Below are positions 62,276 through 64,000 of a stretch of 64,000 bases of DNA, piece by piece. The position numbers were made by a program, and so were the translations under genes. Under the pieces are notes generated by a model. It had not been told where the DNA came from and did not search any database. It worked only from the letters and a program-made list of their open reading frames with translations. Location of the stretch: the NCBI GenBank assembly GCA_002707155.1, contig PAME01000001.1:604029-668028 (forward strand). The letters run 5' to 3'. The number at the start of each line of letters is the position of its first letter. The stretch's first letter is position 1. This stretch comes from Crocinitomicaceae bacterium (GTDB lineage Bacteria > Bacteroidota > Bacteroidia > Flavobacteriales_G > Salibacteraceae).

Positions 62276-64000
62276 ATGAAGCAAGTAGTTAGTTTGTTGT
62301 CCATTCTTTGTGTTGGATATACCGCTTTTGCGCAAACCTCAAAAGACCCCATTTTACTAAAGGTAGAAGGACAGGAAGTGCGACTTTCTGAATTCGAAGC
62401 GGTATACAATAAGAACAATTCGAATGCTCAATCGATTGATCCAAAAAGCAAAAGCGAATATTTGGATTTGTACATTAACTTTAAACTAAAAGTTGCCGAA
62501 GCTGAAGCATTGGGTATGGATACCAGTCGAAAGTTTATCAATGAACTTGCCGGTTATAGAAAACAATTGGCAGAACCTTATTTGACGGATCAGCAGGTAA
62601 CAGATGACCTAATTAAAGAGGCATACGATAGAAGCAAATCTGATGTTAATGCCTTCCATATTCTTGTTCAAGTGGATGAAAATGCTAACCCAAAAGACAC
62701 TTTGGCTGCGTTAAAGAAAATTCAAAACTTGCGCCGAAAAATCAATGATCCTGCAACAGATTTTGAGAAAATAGCAAAAACGGCTTCTGAAGACCCATCT
62801 GCTGCAACAAATGGAGGAGACTTAGGCTATTTCAGTGCCTTTCAAATGGTCTACCCATTTGAGTCCGCAGCTTTTAATACAGGTCTAGGATCAGTTTCTG
62901 ACCCTATTCGAACTCGATTTGGCTACCACATTATATACGTAAAAGATAAACGACCTGCTAGAGGAGAAATACGCGCAGCTCACATAATGGTGAAGGTTGA
63001 AAATGCGGATGATCAAGAAGAAGTTAACTTGGCTGAAAAGAAGACGAATGAATTATATCAGCAACTGAGCGAAGGGGCTGATTTTGAAAATTTAGCCAAG
63101 GAGTTTAGCGATGATAAGGGTTCAGCGCGTGATGGTGGCGAATTGCCTTGGTTTGGAACAGGTAGAATGGTGCCTGCTTTTGAAAATGCTGCCTTCAGCC
63201 TCGAAAATGATGGCGATTTTTCTAAGCCAATTCGAAGTCGCTTTGGGTGGCACATAATCAAAAGATTGGAAGTGAGAAAAACGCCAGAGTTTGACGCAAT
63301 AAAAGAAGAACTCAAGAAAAAAGTTACTCGTGATGGCAGAGGAAAGAAGAGTAAATCTTCGTTTTATGCTAAGGTCAAAAAAGAGTATAACTTTCAAATC
63401 AATCAAAAGAATTTAATGGCCGTAGCAAAAATCATAGACAAGGATTACTATGAGAGAAAATGGACGGCAAGAGAAAAAGCAAAAGGAATGCGCAAGCCAA
63501 TCTTTACCTTGGAAGACACAAAATATCTACCAGAAAAGAAAACGATTACGCAAGCAGACTTTGCTGTTTATGTTGAGCAAAACCGAAAATTTCAACGCAT
63601 TCCTGAAACTGATCCAATGATAATTGTAGATCAATTGTTTGATGGTTATGTGAAACAAATTCTAACCACATTCGAGGATAAAAGGCTGGAGAAAAAGTAT
63701 CCAAAATTTGGAGCGTTAATGAAGGAGTACCACGACGGAATATTATTGTTTGATTTAATGGATCAAAAAGTATGGTCCAAAGCGGTAAAAGATACCACCG
63801 GTCTTAAAGCATATTACGAAGCCAATAAAACACAGCACGTTTGGCCAGATAGACTTGACGCTATTGTTTTTAACTGTGGTGATAAAAAATTGGCTAAAAA
63901 GACCTATAAAAAGGCAAAGAAAATGATGAAGACGAACACCTATAACGAGGATTCACTTTTGGCGTTCATCAATTCAGAAAGTCAATTGAATTTGAAAATT
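62276..64000 (+). CDS. Periplasmic peptidyl-prolyl isomerase, parvulin type (cut by window end)
   Basis: 575 codons are visible with no stop; the gene continues beyond the window. Residues 1-20 form a signal peptide ([17 protein letters not shown]). Two parvulin (PPIC) domains follow: one with [18 protein letters not shown] and [11 protein letters not shown], the other with [16 protein letters not shown] and [14 protein letters not shown]. The N-terminal part resembles the SurA chaperone domain. It probably helps fold outer-membrane proteins. ATG at 62276 fits the signal peptide. A tail domain with further helices lies after the second PPIC domain. Confidence 0.88.
   Translation, partial: MKQVVSLLSILCVGYTAFAQTSKDPILLKVEGQEVRLSEFEAVYNKNNSNAQSIDPKSKSEYLDLYINFKLKVAEAEALGMDTSRKFINELAGYRKQLAEPYLTDQQVTDDLIKEAYDRSKSDVNAFHILVQVDENANPKDTLAALKKIQNLRRKINDPATDFEKIAKTASEDPSAATNGGDLGYFSAFQMVYPFESAAFNTGLGSVSDPIRTRFGYHIIYVKDKRPARGEIRAAHIMVKVENADDQEEVNLAEKKTNELYQQLSEGADFENLAKEFSDDKGSARDGGELPWFGTGRMVPAFENAAFSLENDGDFSKPIRSRFGWHIIKRLEVRKTPEFDAIKEELKKKVTRDGRGKKSKSSFYAKVKKEYNFQINQKNLMAVAKIIDKDYYERKWTAREKAKGMRKPIFTLEDTKYLPEKKTITQADFAVYVEQNRKFQRIPETDPMIIVDQLFDGYVKQILTTFEDKRLEKKYPKFGALMKEYHDGILLFDLMDQKVWSKAVKDTTGLKAYYEANKTQHVWPDRLDAIVFNCGDKKLAKKTYKKAKKMMKTNTYNEDSLLAFINSESQLNLKI

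Overview
The window reads as chromosomal DNA of a member of the phylum Bacteroidota, probably a marine-type Flavobacteriales. The reasons are AT-rich coding, promoter elements of the TAnnTTTG type, many TTG and GTG starts, type IX secretion (T9SS) cargo with type A and type B C-terminal sorting domains, an exosortase of the XrtF type with its partner protein, and a DUF6089 outer-membrane protein. I see no rRNA, tRNA or CRISPR array. The genus cannot be told from the sequence alone.

Region 1 (1-9.5 kb) holds envelope and housekeeping genes. These are a partial lptD (minus strand), then on the plus strand an N-acetylmuramoyl-L-alanine amidase, a single-gene MCE/MlaD protein, and a heterodisulfide-reductase-like Fe-S pair with a small HAD phosphatase between the two. 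After several small conserved proteins comes a minus-strand operon with its own promoter: a 74-residue protein with a PID-CTERM-like sorting tail, XrtF, and the XrtF-associated membrane protein. This looks like a self-contained substrate plus sortase unit.

Region 2 (9.5-11.1 kb) is a dense array of imperfect repeats and hairpins around one small GIY-YIG nuclease gene. The last codons of that gene belong to the repeat unit. It may be a nuclease-linked REP-like element.

Region 3 (11.2-17.4 kb) has a rhodanese, a GT2 fused to a degenerate sugar-transferase module, two small minus-strand proteins, and a 1010-residue T9SS cargo protein with a clear terminator.

Region 4 (17.5-57.5 kb) is a 40-kb surface-polysaccharide cluster, almost entirely on the plus strand and mostly joined by 1-4 nt overlaps. 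It starts with a Wzc-type tyrosine autokinase that ends in a (Tyr-Gly)12 repeat, then an ABC exporter (Wzm/Wzt) and a T9SS cargo protein. After these come about ten glycosyltransferases and sugar-modifying enzymes: a Gfo/Idh/MocA dehydrogenase, hexapeptide acyltransferases, WbqC, a WecE-type aminotransferase, two FkbM methyltransferases, a 2OG-Fe(II)-oxygenase-like protein, a LegB-like dehydratase, a nucleotidyltransferase and an SDR. An intact IS1595-family element with an 8-bp target duplication sits at 31.0-32.0 kb. Next is an unusual block of envelope proteins (45.1-52.1 kb): CotH-like, O-antigen polymerase/ligase-like, SGNH-like, CotH-like with a beta-helix, and a metallophosphoesterase. 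The cluster ends with GT4s, asnB, a WcaF-like acetyltransferase and a GT2. No wza, wzx, rmlAB or neuB is visible in the window.

Region 5 (57.5-64 kb) has a DUF6089 protein (minus strand), a T9SS type B (gliding-motility C-terminal) protein, guaB, and a partial periplasmic peptidyl-prolyl isomerase cut by the window end.
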